DNA of 64,000 bases from assembly GCA_947646735.1 (NCBI GenBank), contig CANTFK010000978.1:62001-126000 (forward strand), read 5' to 3'. This document shows, in pieces, positions 32,283 through 43,973 of the stretch. The position numbers were made by a program, and so were the translations under genes. This stretch comes from Peronospora farinosa. Lineage: Eukaryota; Oomycota; Peronosporomycetes; Peronosporales; Peronosporaceae. Position 1 is the stretch's first letter. Each line of letters begins with the position of its first letter. A model generated the notes under the pieces. It made no database searches, was not told the DNA's origin, and saw only the letters and a list, made by a program, of their open reading frames with translations.

Positions 32283-32535
32283 TGTTAGAAAAAGGCACGG
32301 TTGAAGTTACAGTTGAGGAAACGGCTGACGACTTAGGAAGGCGTTCGAGGATCAGTTGAGCGATTGATTGGACAGGTGCGTGGATGGGTGATTGATTGGA
32401 CAAGAGTGATGGAGAACAAGAACAACTAGTCCATCATGCTAGCACGAAAAAGATAACACTAATAACAATGTCAGAATCCTTTTATCACAGTGCCGCCGAC
32501 TTCCTCTCTACAGCTTGCATCATGGCAAGCGAACA
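32283..32535 (+). repeat. 5' LTR of the Copia element
   Basis: 253 bp, starting TGTTAGAAAAAGGCACGG and ending GCAAGCGAACA, so it has the usual TG...CA ends. It appears identical to the 3' LTR. The gag frame is already open inside it, with ATGs at 32468 and 32522. Confidence 0.95.
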
Positions 32536-32547
32536 GGTTATGAGCCC
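32536..32547 (+). other. Primer-binding site matching the anticodon arm of initiator tRNA-Met
   Basis: GGTTATGAGCCC follows the 5' LTR at once. It is complementary to GGGCUCAUAACC, the anticodon stem-loop sequence of initiator tRNA-Met in yeast, not to a tRNA 3' end. Drosophila copia and yeast Ty5 use such a half-tRNA primer. The first gag ATG outside the LTR (32540) lies within this site. Confidence 0.72.
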
Positions 32548-35500
32548 AAGACGGGAAGCAAACGACAACACCAACGCTGCACAGGCGCCGCCGGCAACCG
32601 GTCACGAAAGGGCCGCGGCCGCGCCTGCTACGGTCGTCTCTCCTACCGCTCACGCAAGGAGCCCGGAGCCTGACGCACTGGAGAGGGTCCTCAAGATGCT
32701 CACGGGCATGGACTTGCGAATGCAGAAGATAGAAGCATCCCAAGCACGCATGGACGAAGACGAGCGCATGCGTGGCGCTCACGAGAGCGAGCTGTTCCGA
32801 TCAGAGCTCGGGGCGGACTTCGCAGGGCGACTCCACGGCGGCGCAATGGAGCTTGAGGACTTGCACGATCGGCAGTCTCAGCAGCAATTGCGGCGTGCAC
32901 CAGCGCGGCTCGAAGACCTACGGATGCGAGCGAGAGAGCAGCTGCAGCAGCGTGCTGATCCGTTGCCTCAGCCGCCTGCCCCATTGCCACCATACCAGCC
33001 GGCACCAGTGCCTCAGACGATGCCGGCAGCTCCAGGGCAGCCAGTACAGCAGCAGCAACAAGTGATGCCGATGTAGTATCGCACTCCGGATGCCAGGCAG
33101 CGCAAGCTGGCGATCCGCAAGTTCGATGGCACTGAGGTGTACGTTGGACTCGGGTCCGGCTTCTTCGACTGGGGCAAGACGTTTTGGCGCCAGGTCGACA
33201 TGGCACAGGAGTCTTGCGGTTTCCTGTGGAGCGAGAATGTGAAGACTGACGTGCTCGGGCAGTACCTCACTGGCACTGCCGAGCGGTATTTCAGCAAGAA
33301 GGTCGACACGTGGTGGGCCGTGCTGCCTACATTGCAGTACGTGATGCAGCGCATGCTGGACACGTTCAAGACGACGATAACCGCCGCTCAAGCGATGAAA
33401 CTCTTCACGGCGAAGAAAGAAAGCAAGAGATCCTGGCCAGAACACTATTTGTATCTGGTCGCTGTCAGCGACGCTGCGGGCGGCGCTAAGCAGCAGGTTC
33501 TGGACAACATCGTGCGCTACGTCTCGTCTGAGCTGTCTACAATACTCATGGCGAAGTACCAGACGCACCGCACCGACTACCTCGTGCACGCGGAAGAGCT
33601 CGCGCACTTCGCGCAAGCAATCGAGATGGAAGCTAGATCAGGAAGATCCTTCGGGAAGGAGGTCGTCGCGCACGTGGACGAGTCCGTGTCGCGCAAGGAG
33701 ACACGCACTTGCCACGGGTGTGGGAAGGTCGGCCATCTAAAGAAGGACTGTCGCAGCAAGAAGAATGACGACAAGAAGAGGGGCAGAGGCCCAAAAGACG
33801 GCGGCAGCATCACGCTAGCTGTTGGTGAAGGAAGAGGTCGCAACGGCTCGCGCGCCACCGGTCAAAGCCTGGCGATGGCGATTGGTGACGACAGCGATGA
33901 CGAAGATGACGACTGGATTTTTGATAGCGGTTCCAGCCGCCACCTTGTGAACGACGCAACCCTGCTGCGCGACGCGAGGGACTGCGATCAAGAGTGCCAC
34001 TTGGCAGATGGGGAGACCATCAAGTTAACGCAAGTCGGAAGCGTCGTGCTGACTGTGCTCGCGAGAGGACAGCAGCAAGATGTGACGCTGACGGACGTGT
34101 ATCTGGCGCCCGAGTTATCGCGCAACATCATGTCCTACGGTAAGCTCGAGATCAAGGGTTTTGGGCTCGTCTACGACGGCGAGTCGCGCGTGTTGGCACG
34201 ACGCAGCAATGGCCAAGTCGCGTTCGATGTGGCGATGGACCACAATGTGCTCTACGTCCAGACAGTTGCAGCGGCTCGCGAGCGACGAGCGCCTAGAGAC
34301 GCGCTCATGGCGATCCTGACGAGCCAGGCAGCTCCGGAAGAACCCGAGTCGGACACGCAAAGCGGCTCGCTGCTGCACTTCCACCAAAGGCTTGGGCATC
34401 TCGCGTACGACACCGTCGAGCGCATGGCGAGAGACCCCGCGTCCGGCATCGTGCTAACGGATCGCAAGCGCCCGACGTGCATCTCTTGCGCACAGGGCAA
34501 GCAAACAAGGAACGTGCAGTCGAAGAAGGACACTGGATCAAACTCGCCGATCGACAGAGTTGGCGGGGTGATCTGCTCAGACCTCAAGGGTCCGATGACC
34601 CCGAAGGATCGATTGCACAATCGTTACCTTGTCAACTTTGTCGATCATAAGTCGAACTACTGTCGCGTCTTCCTGGCGCCTACAAAGGACAAGGCGGCCA
34701 AGAAGTTTGAGCACTTCCTCGCGTTCTTTGAGCGCCAGTTCGACTGCCGGATCCACGTGCTACGCACTGATGGCGGCGGCGAATACGCGAATGTAGACCT
34801 CTTCTGCAAGCGAACGGGCGTCGCGCGGCAGATCAGCGAGGCGAGGAATCAGGCGTCAAACGGCAAGGCCGAGCGCATGCACAGGACGATCCTGAACATG
34901 GCGCGCAGCATGATCTTTGCCAGCCGACTGCCATTGACGTTTTGGGGCGATGCGGTTGAGTAGGCGGCGTACATCCTCAACCGCAGCCCAACGAGCGCGA
35001 ATGCGAAGCGCGCGTCGCCGATCGAAGTACTGACGAAGCAAGTGCCGGATCTGCGCGACATCGTCGCCTTTGGCTCTATCTGCTCGGTCTACCGTGACCC
35101 AGGCAAGAACTCACTCGCGCAGCGCGCACAAGTCGGCGTGATTATTGGGCGGAGCGACGAGACTAAGGGCTTTCGCGTCTTCCTCCAAAAGGAGAACAAG
35201 GTCACGATCACGCAGCATGTGCGCAACGTCGAGACGCTCAGCGCAGAGCAGAATGGTCAGCTGCAGCGCGCGCTCGAGTATAAAGATCAAGCCGTGGAGC
35301 CAGCGGCAACAGCAACAACAAGCAAAGAGTTGCCGGCTGCTGACGATGCCGCATCGCCGACGATACGCAGCGGCAAGAAGAAATCGAAGTCGTGGACACG
35401 CGCGGCTCACCGGACGCGCGGCGCTACCAAACGCGCACATGCGGCCGCCCATCAGGAGGAGCCAGCTGGCGACGACAGCGTGGTGGCTCATGTGTATGAG

Positions 35501-37111
35501 TGCGATCCCAAGAACTACGGTGAAGCGCTACGCAGCACTAAGCGTGAAGGCTGGGAAAAGGCCATGCGCGAAGAGCTCCAAGCCCTAGAAGACAATGGCG
35601 TGTGGCGCTTGATCAAGCGACCTCCAGGCAGCAACACTCTGCACACGAAGTGGGTTTTCAAGACCAAGACCGACGCGCACGGTGAGATAGAGCGCTTGAA
35701 GGCTCGACTGGTCGCCTGCGGCAACGAGCAAGTTTTTGGGGTCGACTACCAGCTTACATTTGCGGCTGTCATGGACATGTCGACCGTGAAGGTGATCTTG
35801 GCGCTTGCGGCGATATGGGGTGTCCCAGCAAAGCATGGCGACATCCCCAACGCGTATGTCAAGGCTGACAAGGAAGCGCACTTGGAAATACTACTCCAGG
35901 TGCCGCAGGCAATGACAATCGATCAAGACGCGCTCAAGATGGTAGGCGCAGCGACAAAGAAGGAAGTAGTGCTGCAGCTACGAAAGAGCCTGTACGGCCT
36001 CAAGCAGGCTGGCCGACTCTGGAGCCAGCTCCTGCACGCTCGACTGCTCGAAGCCGGCTTCCGGCAATGTATTTCCGACATGTGTCTATACTACCAAGTC
36101 GAGGGTGGACAGTTGGTCATCGTGGGCGTCTACGTCGACGATCTACTTGCTACCGGCACGGACGCTGCAGCCGTCGACCGATTCTTCGTCAAGCTCGGCA
36201 GCTTGTCGATCAAGGACCTCGGCACCGTTAGCAAGTTCCTCGGCATGCGTGTCACGATTGATAACAGTGGCGGCTACGTGCTTGACCAGGCCGAGGCGAT
36301 CGGCGAGCTCCTGCGTGAGCATGGGCTCGAGGATGCAAACCCGACGAAAGCACCAATTGGGGCTGACTGCTACGACGTGCTACCAGATGACAGCGCGCTG
36401 CTCACCGAGACTAAGGTGCAGAAGGCGCCAACAATCAAGACGTTCCAGTCCCTCGTCGGCAGTCTTCTGTGAATCGCGCGTTGCACACGGCCGGACATTG
36501 CGTTCGCCGTGCACAAGGCGACGCGTCAGACTCATCAGCCGCGACTCCACGATATGAAGCTTGCCAAACGCATCGCGCGGTACCTGAAGGGGACGCGGGA
36601 CTACAAGCTTCGGATGGAACCAGCGAAGCACCTCGACGGCAAGATCCAGCTCGAGGCGTACTCGGACGCCGATTTTGCGGCGGAAAAGAGTGACAGAAAG
36701 TCCTTGACTGGCGGCATCATCCGCCTGAACGGCATGCCGGTCAGCTGGACGTCGAAGAAGCAAGGCGGCGTCTCGCTCTCGACGATGGAAGCGGAGTTCG
36801 TCGCTGCATCGGAGCAGGCACGCGAGCTTCTTGGTATCAGGGAGATGCTAACCGAGATCGGTAAGCCGCCGGCGCTACCGATGGTACTCCACGTCGACAA
36901 TCAGGCGGCACTGAAGCAGCTGGCAGGCGAGGCGTCATCTCTAAAGGCCAAGCACATCGATGTTCGCACGAAGTTCGTGTGCGACTTCGCTCGACGCGGG
37001 ATTATCGTGTCGCAGTACGTCCGCTCGGAGCAACAACTAGCGGATCTTTTGACGAAGGCGCTAGATGCAGTCAAGCTCGCGGCGCTGTGTGAGATGATCA
37101 GCCTAGGTTAG
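32540..37111 (+). pseudogene. Copia gag-pol polyprotein with three in-frame stops
   Basis: One frame covers the whole element, broken by TAG at 33074-33076 (in gag), TAG at 34961-34963 (end of integrase core) and TGA at 36470-36472 (between RT and RNase H); it ends with TAG at 37109-37111. Domains in order: a Pro/Gln-rich gag; zinc knuckle [14 protein letters not shown] (about 33712-33753); aspartic protease [12 protein letters not shown] (about 33914); integrase with the zinc-binding [10 protein letters not shown]...CISCAQGKQ and the catalytic region with CSDLKGPM and TDGGGEYAN; Copia RT with KWVFKTKTDAHGEIERLKARL and YVDDLLATG; and RNase H with AYSDADFAAEKSDRKS and STMEAEFVAASE. Catalytic residues are otherwise present, so the lesions are nonsense changes only. 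Confidence 0.93.
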
Positions 37112-37128
37112 GACGGTAAGTCGTAGCC

Positions 37129-37137
37129 GAGGAGGAG
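37129..37137 (+). other. Polypurine tract of the Copia element
   Basis: GAGGAGGAG directly abuts the 3' LTR and would prime plus-strand synthesis. Confidence 0.85.
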
Positions 37138-37390
37138 TGTTAGAAAAAGGCACGGTTGAAGTTACAGTTGAGGAAACGGCTGACGACTTAGGAAGGCGTT
37201 CGAGGATCAGTTGAGCGATTGATTGGACAGGTGCGTGGATGGGTGATTGATTGGACAAGAGTGATGGAGAACAAGAACAACTAGTCCATCATGCTAGCAC
37301 GAAAAAGATAACACTAATAACAATGTCAGAATCCTTTTATCACAGTGCCGCCGACTTCCTCTCTACAGCTTGCATCATGGCAAGCGAACA
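37138..37390 (+). repeat. 3' LTR of the Copia element
   Basis: 253 bp, TGTTAG...GAACA, apparently identical to the 5' LTR and followed by the CGTAG target duplication at 37391-37395. Confidence 0.95.
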
Positions 37391-37395
37391 CGTAG
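37391..37395. repeat. Target-site duplication CGTAG (right)
   Basis: Partner of the CGTAG at 32278-32282. The following 430 bp to the inverted-repeat arm hold no supported gene; one 75-codon frame at 37539-37766 has no domain. Confidence 0.93.
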
Positions 37396-37826
37396 TATCT
37401 TCTGGTCTGCGGTGGCCGTACGAGAGGTATGCTCAAGTCATGACCCCACCCACTTTGGCTTCCGCGAAGGCGAATTTTCGCCGAAGGGTGTGCCCGTAAT
37501 GAAGCGTTGAGGCTTGTAGTTTCTTTTCTTGAGCTTGAGTGCGAATGACTTGCTTACAATTGCATCTTAATCTTTGCGAATCTTTGAAAGAGTCCTTCAT
37601 CGCATGTCAGATCATATCTTCGAATGGAAAGTTTCTTTCGAAAGCATACCTTAGAATCACTTATCTTGACACATTCAGTCTGGAGCGCGTCGCAACAGTC
37701 TATAAAAAGCAAACTTGGCGTACTGTGGCGTCTACAAAAGAACTATTTGATCGACTACGGAACTGATCTGAATACTGAATGAGCTCCTAGTGCTAGTGAA
37801 AGAAGTGACCTCCACTTGCGTACAGT

Positions 37827-40800
37827 TACCGTTCTTCGAGACGCTCAGCCGTCGAATTGACGTAGTACCGTAGAACAAAAGTTATGGATGTCCATTAGCT
37901 GGACTCGCCTAGGCTTTACCAGCTAGCTCGGTTTGCTACATCTACGCTCCTCGCACTCGTTCATCCCGACCTCAAGGATCACGCCTTGGGTATCAACAAT
38001 GACTAGATGCTAATACTTTAGTTCTAAGAAACTTCGAGCCCATCGCTATATTAGTCAGAGCATTTGCCATTATATTGAATGGCGGAGGTGATGTCTTCAT
38101 GTGGCCACATTCAGCGATCTGTAATTGTCCTGCATTGTCGGTATAGGTCTTGCAAATACCGTGCTTTCAGCCCCTTTCTCCTCCTCAACACTATCGTGTA
38201 TTCGCTTGAAGCAGAAAAACTTGCCAAGGTGAAAGAGTTACAGGTGATGTACGCTTGCAGATGAAATGCGAGGTTATCTGACGTGAGAGATGTGATTGAT
38301 TATGTGGAGACTAATGGCAAGTAGGGCAGCAATACAACGCAACCCGTGGTCGAAGCTTCTGCAGCAACACGTTCGATTGAAAACGAAAAGGAAGTAAACT
38401 GGATGATTTGTGTTATCATGAGCAAGAGGACTATAACAAACGGCTGGGGTAGCTAGATGAATACCAAAAGCAGCTCCAGGTCACGTTGTATTGTACTTCT
38501 TCTCTAACCTTACTTGCTCTCTTTGAAGAAGTCGTCCATTTCAATTGATAACTCAAGTGAGCGACACGACTCATACAACTGCGACAAGAACCACGCAAGA
38601 CATTGTGGGACATAGCGAATTCCAAGACGCTTCAAGCGAGCTAAACTTTTGATTCTAGCAAGACAATTAAGCACAACCAGGTCACTTTAGTTTCACTATC
38701 AAGGCTACAGATGTGTCAGTCAAAGTTCAAAAATGCACCATTACACTACCTTACCAACCGTAATCTACTCGGAATTTACCCCCGTCGCAGCTCGTAGGCC
38801 ATTCATCCGTCCAACTACTGTTTATTCTCATTCTGCCAGAAAGGGATAACCATAATACGAGCCATGCCACGGTGGACCTGTGCTTCAAGGAATGGACCCT
38901 CCGCCAACTCGCCATCAACGCACATGAGGTCGGTGGCCCGCTCCGGCACGAGCTTAAACGCCCGTGTGCGCACCTGCTGCACGCCCTTCTTGTTAATGTG
39001 GTTGCCGCTATCCATGGTGAGCAGCATAGCTAGTAGGTCCTTGCGTCGGTATGAGCCATCAATGAAGGTGATATAGTTGTAGCCGTCATCGAACTGTGCG
39101 TCGGGAGCAATGTGAGCGTCGGAAGCTGCATGCGATACGTTCGTTACCCACACAATGCGGAAATGACCGCTTAGCTCCTTCCACTTTCCGCCCTGGTCTA
39201 CATTCTTCTCAGTCTTCTCTTCGATTGCTTGCCCCTCTCCATTCTTCAAGTCTATTGATTGTGGGGGTCCTTGGCCGTTTCCATCGAATAAGTCCATTTT
39301 GGGGCGATCCGTCGACTTGGGGTCGTTCGTCTCAAAGTAGTGCAGTGGATTCTCGTTCTCCTCTTCAAGATACCAGATTTTGCCCGGGTACTCAGGCCTC
39401 TGGAACACAATTTGATTAATGAATGCGACCGTGAATCGCAGGTCTCCAAGCATGCGCAGCTTTTCAGACCCAATGTCAACATCAGCGATAGATGCCCACT
39501 CTAGCGACAGGAACGAGTACTTTGTCTCCTTTTCGTTGCGCACAGACGTGATGTCCAGATCATGAGGCATACCCTTAGCCAGCACAAATGCAGCATTCAC
39601 CGGTTTGCCCTTCTCACCACACCGATGAGTGATAGAGTGCGCCAGACCATTGCCTGACCCACCTGGAATGGCACCAATGGGTTGTCGAATAGCATTATTC
39701 CAGTCTGTCCGCTTCATTAAACCCTGCACAACTGCAAAGACCAAACAAAACCATCAGATTCAACCACTTCACACCAGTCCATCGAAAGAACCCAAACGAC
39801 ACGTACTCTCGTACAAACTGCCGTCTCCACCCACTGCGACGGCACAGTCGTAAACACCTAATGGCATTTCCATGACAACTTCCATTGCATGATTTGAATG
39901 TTCCATGATTTTCACCTCGGTTTCCACATTTGCAAACTTGAAAACCGGTGCCACTTTGTTCTCGTAAATCTGCAATGCACGTCCTGCAACAGCCATTCAT
40001 AGCAACAACATTATCAATCATAAACTCATCTTACCATTTAGTCAACTCTCTCATGTTTACCTGATCCACTGACAGGGTTCACTAAGATGAGAAACTTGCG
40101 TTGCGGTCTCTCCACAACCTCCAACTCATCCAATGTCTTTAATTGCTGCACCGTCTTGTAGTTTCGAGGATCTGCCACAAAATTGATGGTACGCTGCAAT
40201 TGAAGCACTTGCTGCAGCTGTTTCCCATTGAATCGGAAAACGAATTCTCTAGTTATTCTCGTCTTCAATGTATTGACTCTGTCGCTGGAGCAGATGCAGG
40301 CAAAAATGCTCAAGAGGAACAGAGTATTGGCCGCTACTGTGTCGAGGTTGTCCACCGACGTTTTTACGTGCTCCCCATCGACTGTGAGCACGTGAGCGCC
40401 TAATACGTCACCCCATGAAAGTTTAAGCGTCTGCTTCTTGCTACCAACAGCTTCAACCACGCAATGTGATGTCGTGAGGTCGAAACGAATGGGGTCATGG
40501 CTATTGACGCGCCACAAAGTCTTGACAACTTGATAGAGCTGTAACTCGGTCAGAAGTGCAGTTAGAGACGTGAGATTTTCACGCAAAGTACAAGACATGT
40601 CGAGTTCCGATTTGTCACTAGGAATAGTATTCGAAGCGACTGGAATGGAAGTGGTAGCTTCAGACGTCGACATGGTGGGAGAGTCGAGAGATAAAGAGCC
40701 TTTGACCCTCAATAGAATCTGTCGAGATTGTATTGGTACTGACTACAATCAACATCGAGTTCACTTGACATTGAACGTTGGTCTCTCCTCTTTGTGCTAT

Positions 40801-40860
40801 ACAAAAGAAGCTGATACTTCAAGCTACGACATCACACAGCATGATCGTTTTGGCGACCAT
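37827..40860. repeat. Left arm of a large inverted duplication
   Basis: This arm is the reverse complement of about 53595-60117. From the sphingosine-kinase start region to 38485 the match is nearly perfect. From 38484 to about 37827 it matches 59458-60117 at roughly 90 percent. At the 38484/38485 junction the right arm has 3434 bp more (56024-59457). Beyond the gene start, towards 40860, similarity falls sharply. Confidence 0.9.
38815..40673 (-). CDS. Sphingosine kinase / diacylglycerol-kinase-fold lipid kinase, copy A
   Basis: Three exons: 40061..40673, 39807..39983 and 38815..39731, with introns of 77 nt (GTAAAC...TTGCAG) and 75 nt (GTACGT...TTGCAG). The product is 568 residues and starts MSTSEATTSIPVASN. 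The first 170 residues are a PH-like lead domain. The DAGK catalytic domain follows: RKFLILVNPVSGSG (end about 205), VAVGGDGSLYE (nucleotide-binding GGDGS at 256-260), PIGAIPGGSGNGLAHS (286-292) and LEWASIADVDIGSEKLRMLGDLRF. A charged insert of about 60 residues splits the C-terminal beta domain, and the end has CVDGELAEGPFLEAQVHRG. The expected reaction is ATP-dependent phosphorylation of a sphingoid base on the cytosolic face of membranes. It differs from copy B at about five residues. Confidence 0.93.
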
Positions 40861-41192
40861 GCACTTCATACAAAACGGCCTATAAGGAACAACGAACGCA
40901 TGTTCGGTCTCGTTTGTTTAGTAAAGAAACACATGGGGATATGTATTCAATTGTCACATGTAGCTATCACGAGTAAACACGCTTGACCTATTTTGAGTAT
41001 CCTCGGAGCCACAATCACGCGCTGTCATCAAGCTTTGCCAGTGCAAAAATAGTCACCTCAAGTCAATGAAAGACTTGGGCGTGTTACCGTCATTCCCTTC
41101 TTCTCGCAGCATTCAACAGCGCATGAAACATCCCACTCTGCAATTTACTTTGAACACGACATATACTCCGTCAAGCATATCTTTATCCTACT
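40861..41192. other. Gene-free DNA
   Basis: Loop side of the left arm; nothing recognised. Confidence 0.4.
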
Positions 41193-41591
41193 ATGCCTCG
41201 ATCAATTGAACCATTCTCGACGTCTATAGAAAGAGATGGCAGTTTTCAATGCAATCATGTAAAGCAGTTCCAACCGTATCCATGCAAGTCTTGCTTTGAG
41301 GTACCTAGAGCAGCAGTAACAGCATCAGATTTAGCAAATGTGTCGTCGAATGCTCTTCCGTGTCTCTTACAGTCGTGGCGGAAGCGCATTGACGCTATAA
41401 ACGATGACGAACCAAAAACCTACAGCCACCGATACCTCCATCAACGACCCGTGTTGTCATCTCTATCTTCATCGTACGGGATGCGGCATCCAAGACTGGA
41501 ACGACAACGAGCTACGTGTTCATTTTCTACGATTTGGAGCAGCTTTCCGTCTTCGTTGGAGATTTATGCCCAACCGAGACGTTATACGTGA
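41193..41591 (+). CDS. Doubtful hypothetical protein
   Basis: A 132-codon frame with an ATG start (MPRSIEPFSTSIERDG) and an early Cys pair (YPCKSC). The overlapping frame from 41404 (GCGIQDWNDNELRVHFLRFG, ending DVIRDATD) looks as protein-like in the second half, so this may be a frameshifted remnant. No signal peptide or known domain is present. Kept at low confidence because it is the only substantial frame between the left arm and the glucanase gene. Confidence 0.2.
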   Translation: MPRSIEPFSTSIERDGSFQCNHVKQFQPYPCKSCFEVPRAAVTASDLANVSSNALPCLLQSWRKRIDAINDDEPKTYSHRYLHQRPVLSSLSSSYGMRHPRLERQRATCSFSTIWSSFPSSLEIYAQPRRYT

Positions 41592-43973
41592 TGCTACAGA
41601 CTGACGTCAAACAATACGAATGTCCGAGTATAGTAAAAGAAGAGTGTGGCAACAAATAAAGCGACCGTTTTGCTGCAAGTAGCCGAGAGACAACCAGCTG
41701 AGTGATATGATGAAAGAATAAACAAGAAGACCATCTTTAAGTAACTTCCTTATTTGTTCAAAGAGCCTGTTGTCTGGTGCGGGTGCCCACGCGTGACGTG
41801 TCTATTGAAATTAGGCATTACAAGCTAGAGAGGCTAAAGCGGTCTACACTCCGCTTGGTCTGCAGCCTTGTGGTTCTGCAAGAGACCCGTAGGTGGCATG
41901 TAATTTCTCTTAGTCAACGGTAGATCTCGTGCGAACAATGATTGTCCGTGTGTCGGTAAACCTACCGAACTAGAAAAGATATGAGGAGGTGTTAGTGTCT
42001 GTGTGCGCCACGCGTGGCTGAAGCTCTGGCCAGTGGCTCGCGGCTCACGGTTACAGCTATCATCAAAATGCTATCTCAATTGCTTTCTACTGCTTTCAAA
42101 ATCATAAGAAATGGGCGACATTACCAATCGTCACTACACAATTAGAAAAAGTGGCAACAACTATTGGTGTTTGAAGAAGATGAGGATGGCATTGCTAAGA
42201 CTTACTTTCCTACAGCAGTTTTCACGACAATGCTGCAGCATGCAATTTGCTCAAAGTAATGAACAGTCTGTAGGTAAGATCCAGCATGAATGATGAGACC
42301 GATCTATTGACAAAGTATGATGTTTTTGCTCTACTGCATGATTGTTTGGTTGTGATTCAACATGGACACGATAATAGATGAGGAATCGAAATGGGGAATA
42401 TAGATCCCATCATCAGTAAGGTCGGTGAGTACCTACAGAAGAGACCAAGAATACTCATGTAGTCGCTGATCAGCGGGGATGAAGTGCCGGCACAGTGGCA
42501 TTCCGAAAGGTGTAGAATGTGCCGAATAGTCTTTCATAACATCAATAAATCATTAACAAGAAGGCCCTGCTGTCGGACGGACTGTTACGGCTCCATTCTC
42601 GATTACCAGTTTCATCATCACATGCACACATGTAAACGGCATAGCGTGATTGAGCCCCAGTCAGACACGACCAGCTGAAATTTGACCCTTCACCTACGGA
42701 TTCTTCTAAGACTAATGATTGACACACCTTACAAGTACCAAATGAGGAATTCGCTTTTTCCGTCCACGTATACAAATTTTGCTCTGTCGACATGGAGTAT
42801 CTTGTGACCAGGTGTTGGAGAAATGAGAGAACCCTCGTACCAGTGAGGAAGGCCTCTTACCGAAGCATCACAACGAATAGTTGGGGCTACTCGGAGTGCC
42901 TGGCACTTGGAGAATCCGGCAGAAACGCCTTTTGCGTAACTGAATAGCCATGACCGGTAAAGGGATGCCCTTCCAAAGAGGACAGTATCAGGTCGCTAGA
43001 AGAACTAAATGAACTGGCTGGACCTGTCGAAGAAAGACACAGAATGACTTTCGTGATAAGACGGGTGCGCCCACGTGTACATGACTATTATGACGTGATA
43101 TGCACGTGTGGCCAACCTCTCCAACTGGTCCATCGCCACCAGGTCAAGTAATCTTTTTTGGTTTAACATGTGTTAGACACATGTCATACTGCACGCAAAA
43201 CGAAGACGACGACAGACCAACCAATTGCGTTACCTTTTGCCGCATACCATCTCAGTACTTACGATGACCAGCTTGAGGTAACGATCTTGATTTCGTCGAA
43301 ATGGATACCTTCTCCATGGATGAAGCAATACTTTCTCTGCATCACCTTGCAAAATCCTCATCTCCAAGGCTGAAACATTCAACTCGCGTCCTATTGACGT
43401 TATCTTAATTCATTCGTAAAAGACGTCATGTGGCCGTTGCCGCAATTGCGTGTCGGGCTGAATCGGCGCATGGTGGTCCCACTGATCAGATTGATATTCA
43501 GGGATACGACAAGTCCAGCGTGCCGTCTGTAGGATGATGTCGGCGCCGACGCACACTCCATCACCATTCAGCAACCCCTCAAGAGCTTTCGTCTGAGCTG
43601 ATTTCACGCCAATCCGCGTTGGCAATAGCTTAAATTGTTGCCCACATCTTATACCTGGGTGTGCTGAGGTGGAGCATCCTAGACTCACTTGCAAGTAAGT
43701 TCTATCCCATCGAGAGGAAAGTTTCGCTCTCCACGCAGATGGTCGCTCAGCCAGCTGCTACTCAAAAGCAGCCGACGACACCACCCGTTGAAATCAACGC
43801 ATACGTTATCTTCATGGCTGAATGCTTGATCATCTTTACTAGAGTCCGTAGTGTCTGAAGTTAATGACGAGAAGCTAGGGCATCACCCTAGTTCATTTTT
43901 ACACTTGCACCTTGACAGCTACAAGCTTCTATAGCCACCGCAACGGACCTGACACTTTAATCTTCACTGCACG
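41592..43973. other. Gene-free DNA upstream of the glucanase gene
   Basis: About 2.4 kb with only short frames lacking domain features. No RNA gene or intact transposon was recognised. Confidence 0.45.

Larger units (their letters stand above)
32283..37390 (+). mobile_element. Copia (Ty1-type) LTR retrotransposon, recent but with interrupted reading frame
   Basis: A complete 5108-bp element: 5' LTR, primer-binding site, gag, protease, integrase, reverse transcriptase, RNase H, polypurine tract and 3' LTR, flanked by a CGTAG duplication. Integrase comes before reverse transcriptase, which defines Copia. By eye the two 253-bp LTRs show no difference, so the insertion is young. The single long gag-pol frame has three in-frame stop codons, so this copy cannot make the full polyprotein without readthrough. 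Its GC content is higher than that of the flanks. Confidence 0.97.

Noticed and set aside
32113..32403. 96-codon minus frame crossing the left Copia end
   Set aside because: About 40 of its codons come from the LTR; the rest lacks any domain, so a disrupted host gene cannot be shown.
32700..33616. Long minus-strand frames inside the Copia element
   Set aside because: They overlap gag coding on the plus strand and have no family features; GC-rich codons make antisense frames long.
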